This document shows positions 56,819-64,000 of a DNA stretch of 64,000 nucleotides, piece by piece (position 1 is the first letter of the stretch; each line of letters begins with the position of its first letter). Position numbers and translations under genes: made by a program. This stretch comes from Mycolicibacter sinensis. Lineage in GTDB: Bacteria > Actinomycetota > Actinomycetes > Mycobacteriales > Mycobacteriaceae. The DNA lies in assembly GCF_001667375.1 (NCBI RefSeq), contig NZ_LZIN01000015.1, positions 31,748 through 95,747 on the forward strand, given 5' to 3'. The notes beneath the pieces are model-generated. The model was not told the origin of the DNA and did not search any database. It worked only from the letters and a program-made list of their open reading frames with translations.

Positions 56819-57664
56819 TCAGACGCGGACCAGGGCACGCAGCTTCTCCAGGCGCGCCGGGCCGATGCCGTCGACCTCGCCGAGTTGGTCCACCTGGGCG
56901 AATTTGCCGTGGGTCTCCCGCCACGCGACGATGGCGGCGGCAGTCACCGGGCCGACGCCGGGCAGCGCGTCGAGCTGCTCGACGGTCGCGGTGTTGAGGT
57001 TGACCGGTTCACCGGATTTGGGCTCCGGTTTGGCCGGCGCGGTGCTGGTCCGCGGCGCGTCCGGTGCCGGCGAGGGGGCGCCGACCGAGCTGCCGAGCAC
57101 CGGCGGACCCGACGGCGGCGCCAGCCCGACCACGATCTGTTCGCCGTCGACCAGGGGCCGGGCCAGGTTCAACCCGATGGTGTCGGCGCCATCGAGCGCC
57201 CCGCCGGCGGCGGTGAGCGCGTCGGCGATCCGCGAGCCGGGTGCCAGCGTCGCCAGCCCCGGCTTGTGCACCAACCCGACCACGCTGACCACCACCTGAT
57301 CGGCACCGGATGCCACCGGCGCCGCAGCGGGTTCGTCGGCGCGCGGGCTGGCGGTCGAAACCATCTCTACCGGCGGCAGTTTGGCGCTGCGCACCGGCGC
57401 AGGCTGGTCGCGGAGCACGGTGAAAACGGTGACGAGCACCGCAACCGCGGCGATCACCGCCAGGGCGATCGTGCCGGCCCGTCCCGGGTCGGCCCGCACC
57501 TTGGCGAGCCAACCGGCCTCAGCCGTCCCGTCGGGTAGCCAGCGCGGCAGCAATGAGTTCGGGCCGGCTTCGTCATCGGGCTCGGGTGTGTCGTCGCTGT
57601 GGGCGGGCTCGGGCAGCAGGCCGAGGCGACGCTGCAGTCGCTCGCCGGGAAGTTCTGGTGCCAT
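56819..57664 (-). CDS. comEA: ComEA-like DNA-binding protein
   Basis: A 281-residue protein: cytoplasmic N-terminus, one membrane helix (TIALAVIAAVAVLVTVFTVL), an SLBB-type domain (VVVSVVGLVHKPGLATLAPG), a Pro/Ala linker, and two C-terminal helix-hairpin-helix motifs (VNLNTATVEQLDALPGVGPV and VDGIGPARLEKLRALV). It binds double-stranded DNA at the cell surface in competent bacteria and forms an operon with comEC and holA. Confidence 0.93.
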   Translation of the reverse strand: MAPELPGERLQRRLGLLPEPAHSDDTPEPDDEAGPNSLLPRWLPDGTAEAGWLAKVRADPGRAGTIALAVIAAVAVLVTVFTVLRDQPAPVRSAKLPPVEMVSTASPRADEPAAAPVASGADQVVVSVVGLVHKPGLATLAPGSRIADALTAAGGALDGADTIGLNLARPLVDGEQIVVGLAPPSGPPVLGSSVGAPSPAPDAPRTSTAPAKPEPKSGEPVNLNTATVEQLDALPGVGPVTAAAIVAWRETHGKFAQVDQLGEVDGIGPARLEKLRALVRV

Positions 57665-57759
57665 GCGGCGACGGTAGGCCGCGGCTCTGGCAGCGCGGCC
57701 GGCTCCGCAGCGGCTGGGAGCCCGAATTGTGGATCAACCCGCGATTGTGCAGGAACCCG

Positions 57760-58296
57760 CTACGGGTTCACCCATTCCCCGATGTCACGGGAGATGCCCG
57801 AGGACGGTGAGTAGCGGACTTTCGTCGCGGTGACCCCCGCGGGCAGCGCGAACACGACGCAGCCGGTGCTCGAGGATCCGGCGGCGAGCAGGAACCACCC
57901 GTAGGCGAAGTCCTGGCACTCGGTCACGGTGGCGAAATCGGCCTGGTAGTTCTGGTCATCGGAACCGACCACCGAGACGTCGCTGTTGCTGTTGCCGACG
58001 ATGGTCGTCGTTCCGGCGTTCTCGATCCGTAGTTTGGTCGCGATGTAGGTTTTGCCGGCCTCGCCCCAGCCGTTGGGCACCGTGGCGGGGTCGAGGACCT
58101 CCGTCAACGTCACCGCGATCTTCTGCCCGCCGATCCGCATCAGGTCCAGTGTCTGACCGAGATGGGCGACCGGACGGGCGGGCGGGGGCTGCTGCGCCGA
58201 AGCCGACGGCGCCGGCCGCGCTTCCCCGGCCGGCTCCGCCGAACACGACACCAGCGATAAGACCAGGACACCCAGCGCGACGACCCACCGTCTCAT
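57760..58296 (-). CDS. DUF4352-type lipoprotein
   Basis: A protein of about 178 residues with the lipobox LSLVSCSAEP and a Pro/Ala linker, then an immunoglobulin-like domain of the DUF4352 type (LGQTLDLMRIGGQKIAVTLTEVLDP, YIATKLRIENAGTTTI, VFALPAGVTATKVRY). Two cysteines (VTECQDF and SSTGCVVF) could form a disulfide. Such domains are found in exported proteins of unknown ligand. A start at 58320 would add eight residues before the signal peptide. Confidence 0.8.
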   Translation of the reverse strand: MRRWVVALGVLVLSLVSCSAEPAGEARPAPSASAQQPPPARPVAHLGQTLDLMRIGGQKIAVTLTEVLDPATVPNGWGEAGKTYIATKLRIENAGTTTIVGNSNSDVSVVGSDDQNYQADFATVTECQDFAYGWFLLAAGSSSTGCVVFALPAGVTATKVRYSPSSGISRDIGEWVNP

Positions 58297-58403
58297 GGAC
58301 TCCAGCGTACAAAAGCGCATGGTAAGCCCTCCCCCGCAGTGCCTGCCGGGTTCCGATTAGGGTGCATATCAACCCGTGTTCACCCACCCACCCGGAGGCC
58401 GAC

Positions 58404-59564
58404 GTGAGACTGGCACTGACCGCCGAGGAGGCCGCATTCCGCGACGAGATGCGCACCTTCTTCACCACCGAGATCCCCGCGGACATCCGGGAGCGCGGCC
58501 GGCTCGGCCAATCGATCTTCCCCGACGACATCGTGGCCACGCAGAAGATCCTCAATGCGAACGGTCTCGCGGTGCCCAACTGGCCGGTCGAGTGGGGCGG
58601 CAAGGACTGGACGCTGACCCAGCACCAGATCTGGCTCGACGAAATGCAATTGGCGTCGGTGCCCGAGCCGCTGACCTTCAACGCCAAGATGGTGGGTCCG
58701 GTGATCGCCGAATTCGGTTCGCAGGCCATCAAAGAACGCTTCCTGCCGGCCACCGCCAACCTGGATATCTGGTGGTGCCAAGGGTTTTCCGAGCCGGACG
58801 CCGGCTCCGACCTGGCGTCGCTGCGCACCACAGCGATACGCGACGGCGACAGCTACATCGTCAACGGGCAGAAGACCTGGACCACGCTCGGGCAGTACGC
58901 GGACTGGATTTTCTGTCTCGTGCGCACCGACCCGCAGGCCCCCAAAAAGCAGGCCGGCATCTCGTTCCTGCTGTTCGAGGTGAACACGCCGGGTGTCACC
59001 ATGCGGCCGATCAAGCTGATCGACGGCGGCTACGAGGTCAACGAGGTCTTCTTCTCCGACGTGCGGGTGCCCGCCGATCAGCTGGTCGGCGAGGAGAACC
59101 ATGGCTGGACCTACGCGAAGTTCCTGCTGGGCAACGAGCGCACCGGGATCGCCGGGGTGACCCGCACCAAGGTGCGACTCGCCGAGGTCAAGGAGCGCGC
59201 CACGGAGCTCGGCGCACTCGATGACCCGCTGTTCGCGGCACGGCTGGCCGAGGTCGAAAACGACTTGCTGGCACTGGAACTCACCCAGATGCGGGTGTCG
59301 AGTGACTCCGCCGACGGCAAGCCCAACCCGGCGTCGTCGGTGCTCAAGCTGCGCGGCAGCCAACTGCAGCAGGCCGTCACCGAACTGTTCGTCGAGCTCG
59401 CCGGTCCCGACGTGCTGCCGTTCGAGGCGGGCGAGGGCATCGCCACACCGGAGTGGGCGCAGCATGCTGCCCCGACCTACCTGAACTACCGCAAAACATC
59501 TATCTACGGCGGCAGCAACGAGGTGCAACGCACCATCATCGCGTCCACCATTCTGGGCCTGTAG
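58404..59564 (+). CDS. Acyl-CoA dehydrogenase, first of a pair
   Basis: A 386-residue FAD enzyme from GTG 58404 (CGGAGG upstream). It has the flavin segments WWCQGFSEPDAGSDLASLRT and YIVNGQKTWTTLGQYADW, and the C-terminal IYGGSNEVQRTIIA. In ordinary homotetrameric enzymes the last motif reads YEGT and its Glu is catalytic; here that position is Gly. It is followed after 14 nt by a second acyl-CoA dehydrogenase. Adjacent pairs like this form alpha2-beta2 enzymes in actinobacterial steroid or branched-chain acid degradation. Substrate unknown. Confidence 0.87.
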   Translation: MRLALTAEEAAFRDEMRTFFTTEIPADIRERGRLGQSIFPDDIVATQKILNANGLAVPNWPVEWGGKDWTLTQHQIWLDEMQLASVPEPLTFNAKMVGPVIAEFGSQAIKERFLPATANLDIWWCQGFSEPDAGSDLASLRTTAIRDGDSYIVNGQKTWTTLGQYADWIFCLVRTDPQAPKKQAGISFLLFEVNTPGVTMRPIKLIDGGYEVNEVFFSDVRVPADQLVGEENHGWTYAKFLLGNERTGIAGVTRTKVRLAEVKERATELGALDDPLFAARLAEVENDLLALELTQMRVSSDSADGKPNPASSVLKLRGSQLQQAVTELFVELAGPDVLPFEAGEGIATPEWAQHAAPTYLNYRKTSIYGGSNEVQRTIIASTILGL

Positions 59565-59578
59565 GAGGTACGACGGTC

Positions 59579-60688
59579 ATGGACTTTCAACTCAGCGACG
59601 AGCAGGTCCTGCTTCGCGACACCACCCGTTCGATGTTGTCGGGCTACGACACCGAGACCCGCAACACGGTCGTCGACGCCGACCCAGGCTTCGACCCGCA
59701 GGTGTGGAAACAGCTGGCCGACACCGGAATTCTCGGTCTCGGGTTCGAACCGGAGGAGTCCGGACCGCTGGAGATCATGGTGGTGCTCACCGAGATCGGC
59801 CGGCGCGTGGCCCCCGAGCCCGTCCTGCACGGAGCGCTCGGGCCGGGTGCGCTGATCGCCGAACACGGCGATGCCGAGCAGCGCAAACTGCTCGACGCGG
59901 TCGCCGAGGGCGAGCAGATCCTGGCATTCGCCCACACCGAGCCGGGCACGCGCGGTGGGAACGTCAAAGTAACCACCGCGGCTGCGCAGCAAGGTGATTC
60001 GTGGCTGCTCAGTGGGCGTAAGAACCCGGTGCTGACCGGCGACCGCGCCGACACCCTGGTGGTCAGCGCCGCCCTGCCAGACGGCGGGACCGGACTATTC
60101 CTGGTCGACGGAGGCGCCGACGGTCTGACGCGGTCGCCCTACCGAACCTTCGACGGCCGGCGCGGCGCCCAGATCGACTTGGACAACACCCCGGGCGCTC
60201 CGCTCGGTGCGGCCGCCGACGCCACCGGTGCCATCGAGCACGCGCTCATCCGCATCTCCTCGGCGCTGTGCGCCGAGGCGGTCGGCGCGATGGAAGAGGC
60301 ACTGCGGCTGACCACCGATTACCTCAAGACCCGCAAGCAGTTCGGCGTCACGCTCAACACCTTCCAGACCCTGACTCAGCGCGCCGCCGACATGTACGTC
60401 TCGCTGGAGTTGGCCCGCAGCATGAGCATGTACGCGGCCATGTCGATCGCCGACGGCAACCTCGACCCGGTGATCGCGGCACGCGCCAAGCTGCAGATCG
60501 GCCGCTCCGGGCGACACATCGCTCAGGAGGCCATCCAGCTGCACGGCGGGATCGGGATGACCTGGGAATATCCGGTCGGCCACCTCGCAGCCCGGCTCAC
60601 CGCGATCGAGCACACCCTGGGCTCTTCGCAGGATCAGGTGCACGTGCTGATGGACAACCTGGACCGCTACGGCCTGGCCAAGCTGTAG
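59579..60688 (+). CDS. Acyl-CoA dehydrogenase, second of a pair
   Basis: A 369-residue partner of the preceding gene, from ATG 59579. The flavin region is weakly conserved (ILAFAHTEPGTRGGNVKVT), while the C-terminal half carries LKTRKQFGVTLNTFQTLTQRAADM and AIQLHGGIGMTWEYPVGHLAARL. The shorter and more divergent flavin motif fits a subunit of a heteromeric dehydrogenase. Same-strand spacing of 14 nt shows co-transcription with the first gene. It is convergent with eis. Confidence 0.86.
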   Translation: MDFQLSDEQVLLRDTTRSMLSGYDTETRNTVVDADPGFDPQVWKQLADTGILGLGFEPEESGPLEIMVVLTEIGRRVAPEPVLHGALGPGALIAEHGDAEQRKLLDAVAEGEQILAFAHTEPGTRGGNVKVTTAAAQQGDSWLLSGRKNPVLTGDRADTLVVSAALPDGGTGLFLVDGGADGLTRSPYRTFDGRRGAQIDLDNTPGAPLGAAADATGAIEHALIRISSALCAEAVGAMEEALRLTTDYLKTRKQFGVTLNTFQTLTQRAADMYVSLELARSMSMYAAMSIADGNLDPVIAARAKLQIGRSGRHIAQEAIQLHGGIGMTWEYPVGHLAARLTAIEHTLGSSQDQVHVLMDNLDRYGLAKL

Positions 60689-60693
60689 CCGCT

Positions 60694-61887
60694 TTAGAAG
60701 AAGAAGCCGAGCTGAGCCGGCACCGCGCTGGCGAACGCCGCGTCAAGCCGCTGCACCAGTCCCGGCTGTCGGCACCGTAACCGGTTCGCTGCGGTCAGCG
60801 CCGATACGCGGTGGGTTCCCAGGTAAAGGCTGCCCAGCACGTCGAGATCCAGTTCGGCGTCCGCGGGTGCGTCGCAGCGGGTGCACTGCGCCTGGCCGTC
60901 GCGGATTTCCAGCGCAAATCGGCCACCATCGCCGCGGAACCGATCGGACACCTCCAGCACCACGCTCAGGTCTGCGGCGTAGCCGCGGGTCGCCAATGCG
61001 GCCGGGACGTCCATCAACCGCAGCCAGCCCTCGTCGGTGCGTGCGGTAGTGCGGGCCAACCGGGTGTCGGTCAACAGATAGGGCAGCGGATCGTCCGGGT
61101 AGGTGCCGATGACGACGGTCTGCATCAGATCCATGCCCAACAGCGCACGCCACAACGCGGCGTGCGCCTCCGGCGTGACGGCCCGCAGCTCCGCCACCCG
61201 CACCGTCTTGGGCTTCGCCCCGTGCACCCGGTACAGGGCGTAACCGTCCGGGTGCAGCAGCGCCATCCATGCGGTGCCGCCGTCGCGGTCGCCTTCCCGG
61301 TCGGCGAGCAGGTCGTCCCAGAGCGGGGTCGGGCGTACCAGCCCACCGGGAGTGCGCTCGCGGCAACGGTCGTAGATCGCGGCGAACTCGTCGCGGTGGT
61401 CACCGGCCCGGACCAGCCTGACGCCGCCGGGGTCGGGTGCGTCGGGGTGGAAAACCGCGAACCGCCGGTCGATGGTCAGCTCCCGGTCGACGGTGGCCGG
61501 GCCGTAACCGAATCGCCCGTAGATGCCGCCTTCGCTGGCCGTCAGCGCCGCCACCGGATACCCGGAATCGGCGATGCGCCGGTGCAATTCGATGTACATG
61601 GCGCGCAGCACACCGCGCCGGCGGTGGGTGGGCGCAACGACCACGCCGCTGATGCCTGCGGCCGGCAGCACCGCCCCGCCGGGAACCGTGAGCCGCAAGT
61701 CGAGGTAGAACGCCACGCCGATCACCACGCCGCGTTCGCAGGCCACCACCGCTCCGTCGGGCGGGACCAGGGTGCGAATGGCCTCGATCTGGTCCGGGTG
61801 GGTGAACGACCCGAAGCCGGCGGCCTCCAACAGCAAGATCGCCGGCCAGTCGTCGTCCTTCGCGGTCCGCACCGTCACATCGGTCAC
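60694..61887 (-). CDS. eis: Eis, N-acetyltransferase
   Basis: About 397 residues. A GNAT domain has [24 protein letters not shown] as the acetyl-CoA loop and [13 protein letters not shown] with the catalytic-region tyrosine. The SCP2-like C-terminal domain ends in phenylalanine, whose carboxylate is used in catalysis in the family. Eis hexamers acetylate multiple amines, including aminoglycosides, and host proteins. GTG 61887 or 61878 are both possible starts. It matches Rv2416c and ends the synteny with M. tuberculosis seen here. Confidence 0.93.
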   Translation of the reverse strand: MTDVTVRTAKDDDWPAILLLEAAGFGSFTHPDQIEAIRTLVPPDGAVVACERGVVIGVAFYLDLRLTVPGGAVLPAAGISGVVVAPTHRRRGVLRAMYIELHRRIADSGYPVAALTASEGGIYGRFGYGPATVDRELTIDRRFAVFHPDAPDPGGVRLVRAGDHRDEFAAIYDRCRERTPGGLVRPTPLWDDLLADREGDRDGGTAWMALLHPDGYALYRVHGAKPKTVRVAELRAVTPEAHAALWRALLGMDLMQTVVIGTYPDDPLPYLLTDTRLARTTARTDEGWLRLMDVPAALATRGYAADLSVVLEVSDRFRGDGGRFALEIRDGQAQCTRCDAPADAELDLDVLGSLYLGTHRVSALTAANRLRCRQPGLVQRLDAAFASAVPAQLGFFF

Positions 61888-61943
61888 GGACTTCGACGGT
61901 GCCACAACCGGCGGCGCGCCGCATCCCCATAAGGTGTGGAGCC

Positions 61944-62987
61944 ATGAGCACACCGCTGCGCGTCATCCAATGGACCACCGGCAACATCGGGCAGCGCTCG
62001 CTGCACGCCATCATCGGCCGTCCCGACATGGAGCTGGTCGGCGTCTACGCCCACGGCAAGAACAAGGTCGGGGTGGACGCTGCCGAGTTGGCCGGCTGGC
62101 CGGAACCGACCGGGATCACCGCCACCGACGACATCGACGCCTTGATCGCGCTGAAGCCCGACGCCTGTTGCTATAACCCGTTGTGGCCGAGCATCGACGA
62201 ATTGGTCCGGCTGCTGGAAGCCGGCATCAACGTGTGCTCCACGGCCGCCTGGATCACCGGCGGCAAACAGACCCCGGAAGACCGCACCCGCATCGAGGAT
62301 GCCTGCCGGGCCGGGAACTCGACGATGTTCGGCAGTGGTGCACACCCCGGGCTGACCAACATGGTCGGCATGGTGCTGTCGGGGGCGTGTGAGCGGGTCG
62401 ACGAGATCCGGATCACCGAATCGGTAGACTGCTCGACGTATGAGTCCGCGGCCACCATGGCGGCGATGGGCTTCGGTCGGGACCCCGACACCCCGGGGCT
62501 TGCCGAGAGCGTCCGCCGCGAATGCGAGGTGTTCGCCGAGTCCGCGGCGATGATGGCCGACGCGATCGGTGCGCAGCTGGACAGGATCACCTTCGACGTG
62601 CAGTTCACCGCCGCGACCGGTGACAGCGACCTGGGCTTCATGAAGATCCCCGCCGGAACCGTGGGCAGTGTCTTCGGCTATCACCGCGGCTGGGTCGGTG
62701 CGCGCAACGTGGTCAGCGTGGGATTCAACTGGATCATGGGCAGCCACGTCACGCCGCCCAAGCCGGTGGCGCACGGCCACGTGATCCAGGTGTTCGGAGT
62801 GCCGAACATGCGCACCGTCATCAACTGCCTGCCGCCCAAGGACTGGAGCGAGCCGAACTTCAACGGATTGGGTTCGATCTACACCGCCATGCCGGTGACC
62901 AATGCGGTGCCCGCGGTGGTCGCGGCTGCGCCGGGCATCGTCACCCTGGCCGACCTGCCGCCGATCACCGGCCGCGCCGGCGGTTAG
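61944..62987 (+). CDS. DapB-like NAD(P)-dependent oxidoreductase
   Basis: A 347-residue protein with an N-terminal Rossmann segment ([20 protein letters not shown], then [21 protein letters not shown]). Its central region resembles dihydrodipicolinate-reductase-like oxidoreductases that are numerous in mycobacteria ([32 protein letters not shown]). ATG 61944 is used. Substrate is unknown; it is not the lysine-pathway DapB by length. It is divergent from eis, 56 nt apart. Confidence 0.82.
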   Translation: MSTPLRVIQWTTGNIGQRSLHAIIGRPDMELVGVYAHGKNKVGVDAAELAGWPEPTGITATDDIDALIALKPDACCYNPLWPSIDELVRLLEAGINVCSTAAWITGGKQTPEDRTRIEDACRAGNSTMFGSGAHPGLTNMVGMVLSGACERVDEIRITESVDCSTYESAATMAAMGFGRDPDTPGLAESVRRECEVFAESAAMMADAIGAQLDRITFDVQFTAATGDSDLGFMKIPAGTVGSVFGYHRGWVGARNVVSVGFNWIMGSHVTPPKPVAHGHVIQVFGVPNMRTVINCLPPKDWSEPNFNGLGSIYTAMPVTNAVPAVVAAAPGIVTLADLPPITGRAGG

Positions 62988-62991
62988 CCAA

Positions 62992-63567
62992 CTACACCGG
63001 GCGGTTGGTGGTGACCGCCCCCGACGCCGCATCGATGGTGACGTCGTGCTCGACCAGTTCGGTGTCCCACACGTCGGCGTCCCACACCACGGTGCCGTTC
63101 AGGTCGAGCAGACTCAACTCGGTGACCGAGCCGTTGGGCACCGCGCTCAGCACCTTTTTCACCGCGGCCCGGTAGTCCAGGTGGGCGCCGTGCAGATTGG
63201 CGCGTCGTTTGGCCTTGTCGGCGTCGCTGTCATCGGTGACGGTCGGGCCGACCAGCACCGACTCGCCGTCGGATTCGATCTTGAGTTGCCGTTCGGCGCC
63301 GTCGGGCGTGACCACCCGCGCCTTCCAGCTGCCGGAATCGTTGGTTTCGCTCTCGATGAAGATCAGCACGCTGGCGGGCACCTGCGAAACGGCGAGGTCA
63401 CCCGCGCGCAGCAGGGTGTGCGGATCAGGCGGCGCATCCGGGCGCGACCAGGACGCCCCCGGCGTGGTCGACTCCGACGATTTCGCGCCTGACCTGCCGT
63501 TGCCGCTGCAACCGGCCAGGGCCAGCGCTACCACGATGACCACTGCGCCGACTCGGACGCCATTCAT
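62992..63567 (-). CDS. PepSY-like lipoprotein
   Basis: About 191 residues from ATG 63567, with the lipobox ALALAGCSGN. The mature part has two similar beta-alpha segments (VSQVPASVLIFIESETNDSGSWKARVV and ALHGAHLDYRAAVKKVL-like), ending in a PepSY pattern (DTELVEHDVTIDAASGAVTT). The same frame continues upstream without a stop into an MmpS-like N-terminus, so a longer fusion protein from 63741 is possible. It is convergent with the oxidoreductase gene, four nt apart. Confidence 0.78.
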   Translation of the reverse strand: MNGVRVGAVVIVVALALAGCSGNGRSGAKSSESTTPGASWSRPDAPPDPHTLLRAGDLAVSQVPASVLIFIESETNDSGSWKARVVTPDGAERQLKIESDGESVLVGPTVTDDSDADKAKRRANLHGAHLDYRAAVKKVLSAVPNGSVTELSLLDLNGTVVWDADVWDTELVEHDVTIDAASGAVTTNRPV

Positions 63568-63579
63568 CAGACCGTGCAT

Positions 63580-63741
63580 CAGCGGCCATGCTACTGAAAG
63601 GCCGGCGTGGGGATTGAGGTCCTGGGAGGCGAATACCTTGTGCAGCCGGGTGACGATCACGGCGGATATGAAGACGACCACGATGAAGACCAGCGGAATC
63701 CAATGCCGTTTGACTATTGCGGCGATCTGAATCTTCCTCAT
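63580..63741 (-). pseudogene. MmpS-like N-terminal fragment
   Basis: From ATG 63741 the frame encodes about 50 residues typical of an MmpS N-terminus: a basic start (RKIQIAAIVKRHWIP), one membrane helix (LVFIVVVFISAVIVTRLH), then VFASQDLNPHAG. The extracytoplasmic MmpS domain that should follow is missing; the frame runs instead into the lipoprotein signal peptide. MmpS proteins assist MmpL transporters, some of which export siderophores. This piece is either a gene remnant or the N-terminus of a chimaeric protein. Confidence 0.65.
63693..63739. repeat. 47-bp direct repeat, copy 1 (mmpS 5' end)
   Basis: Identical to 63936-63982 at 46 of 47 positions. This copy contains the first 15 codons of the MmpS-like frame after its ATG. 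Confidence 0.9.
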
Positions 63742-63913
63742 ATCACCGCCTTCCGCTGGTCGATAGTGCGGTCGAACGCCGGCAGCTGACAGTTTGTTCC
63801 GGCCTCGCTCGGAATCGTCGAAGGCTGCCCCGAAGATCGTCCCCGGGCAGCATAAACCTTCGCTTGGCTAACGATCGCAATGGGTGCGTCTGACCTCCTC
63901 CCACCCCGCCGAA

Positions 63914-63931
63914 CGTGAAGGTGGCTTCACG
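63914..63931. repeat. CGTGAAG palindrome, third copy
   Basis: CGTGAAG-GTGG-CTTCACG, the same 18-bp core as at 47014-47031. It ends four nt before copy 2 of the 47-bp repeat. Confidence 0.75.
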
Positions 63932-63935
63932 GCCG

Positions 63936-63982
63936 GCGGAATCCAATGGCGTTTGACTATTGCGGCGATCTGAATCTTCCTC
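63936..63982. repeat. 47-bp direct repeat, copy 2 (dead mmpS 5' end)
   Basis: Matches 63693-63739 except for one base. Here the codon matching the ATG of copy 1 reads TAG, and the frame is lost after the repeat, so this is a fossil of an mmpS start. The stretch between the copies (63742-63913) holds no gene I can support. Confidence 0.85.
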
Positions 63983-64000
63983 TAATGACCGGCTCCCGCA

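Overview
The window is chromosomal DNA of a mycobacterium. The evidence is uniformly high G+C, frequent GTG starts with ATGA/GTGA start-stop overlaps, a complete mycobactin-type siderophore locus with IdeR-like operators, RpfD, Eis and LppR homologues, and a gene order from HemW to Eis that follows the M. tuberculosis Rv2388c-Rv2416c backbone. Insertions and deletions relative to that backbone, plus a merged mycobactin supercluster, point to a non-tuberculous species. I cannot name the species from sequence alone.

Region 1 (1-32.6 kb) is an iron-acquisition supercluster. The mbt-1 genes (mbtE partial, mbtD, mbtC, a free-standing thioesterase, mbtB, mbtA, mbtI) sit beside the genes that form the separate mbt-2/irtAB locus in M. 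tuberculosis (irtB, irtA, mbtK, mbtN, mbtM, mbtL). I see IdeR-box-like sites upstream of the thioesterase/mbtC/mbtD/mbtE operon, between mbtB and mbtA, upstream of irtA and mbtK, between mbtL and an unknown exported-protein gene, and upstream of mbtI. Together the genes would make salicylate (MbtI), load it (MbtA/MbtB), extend the NRPS/PKS chain (MbtC/D/E), make and attach the acyl tail (MbtL/M/N/K) and import the ferric siderophore (IrtAB). Two non-siderophore blocks interrupt the cluster. At 6.8-11.7 kb lies a degraded accessory island (NTF2-like protein, cutinase, 13E12-type HNH protein, RHH protein, EspC-like protein, two frameshifted genes). At 26.7-31.2 kb lie an SDR / di-iron / Baeyer-Villiger / MerR operon and a CsoR-family repressor with a matching operator.

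Region 2 (32.6-37.1 kb) holds a Rieske-DUF2231/hemerythrin pair, a small secreted Gly/Cys-rich protein, hemW, rpfD and an Rv2390c-like gene.

Region 3 (37.2-44.8 kb) is sulfur assimilation. A polycysteine leader ORF precedes sirA-cysH-che1. The convergent subI-cysT-cysW-cysA1 sulfate transporter has its own Cys-Cys leader ORF. Two tiny membrane-protein genes follow.

Region 4 (44.9-57.7 kb) is backbone: a GH15 trehalase-like enzyme, lppR, lepA with no canonical start codon, two paralogous small secreted proteins each followed by a strong hairpin terminator, Rv2405-like, a CBS protein, an RNase Z-like protein, rpsT, holA, comEC and comEA.

Region 5 (57.7-64 kb) holds a DUF4352 lipoprotein, a pair of acyl-CoA dehydrogenases, eis, a DapB-like oxidoreductase, a PepSY-like lipoprotein and remnants of an mmpS gene with a 47-bp direct repeat.
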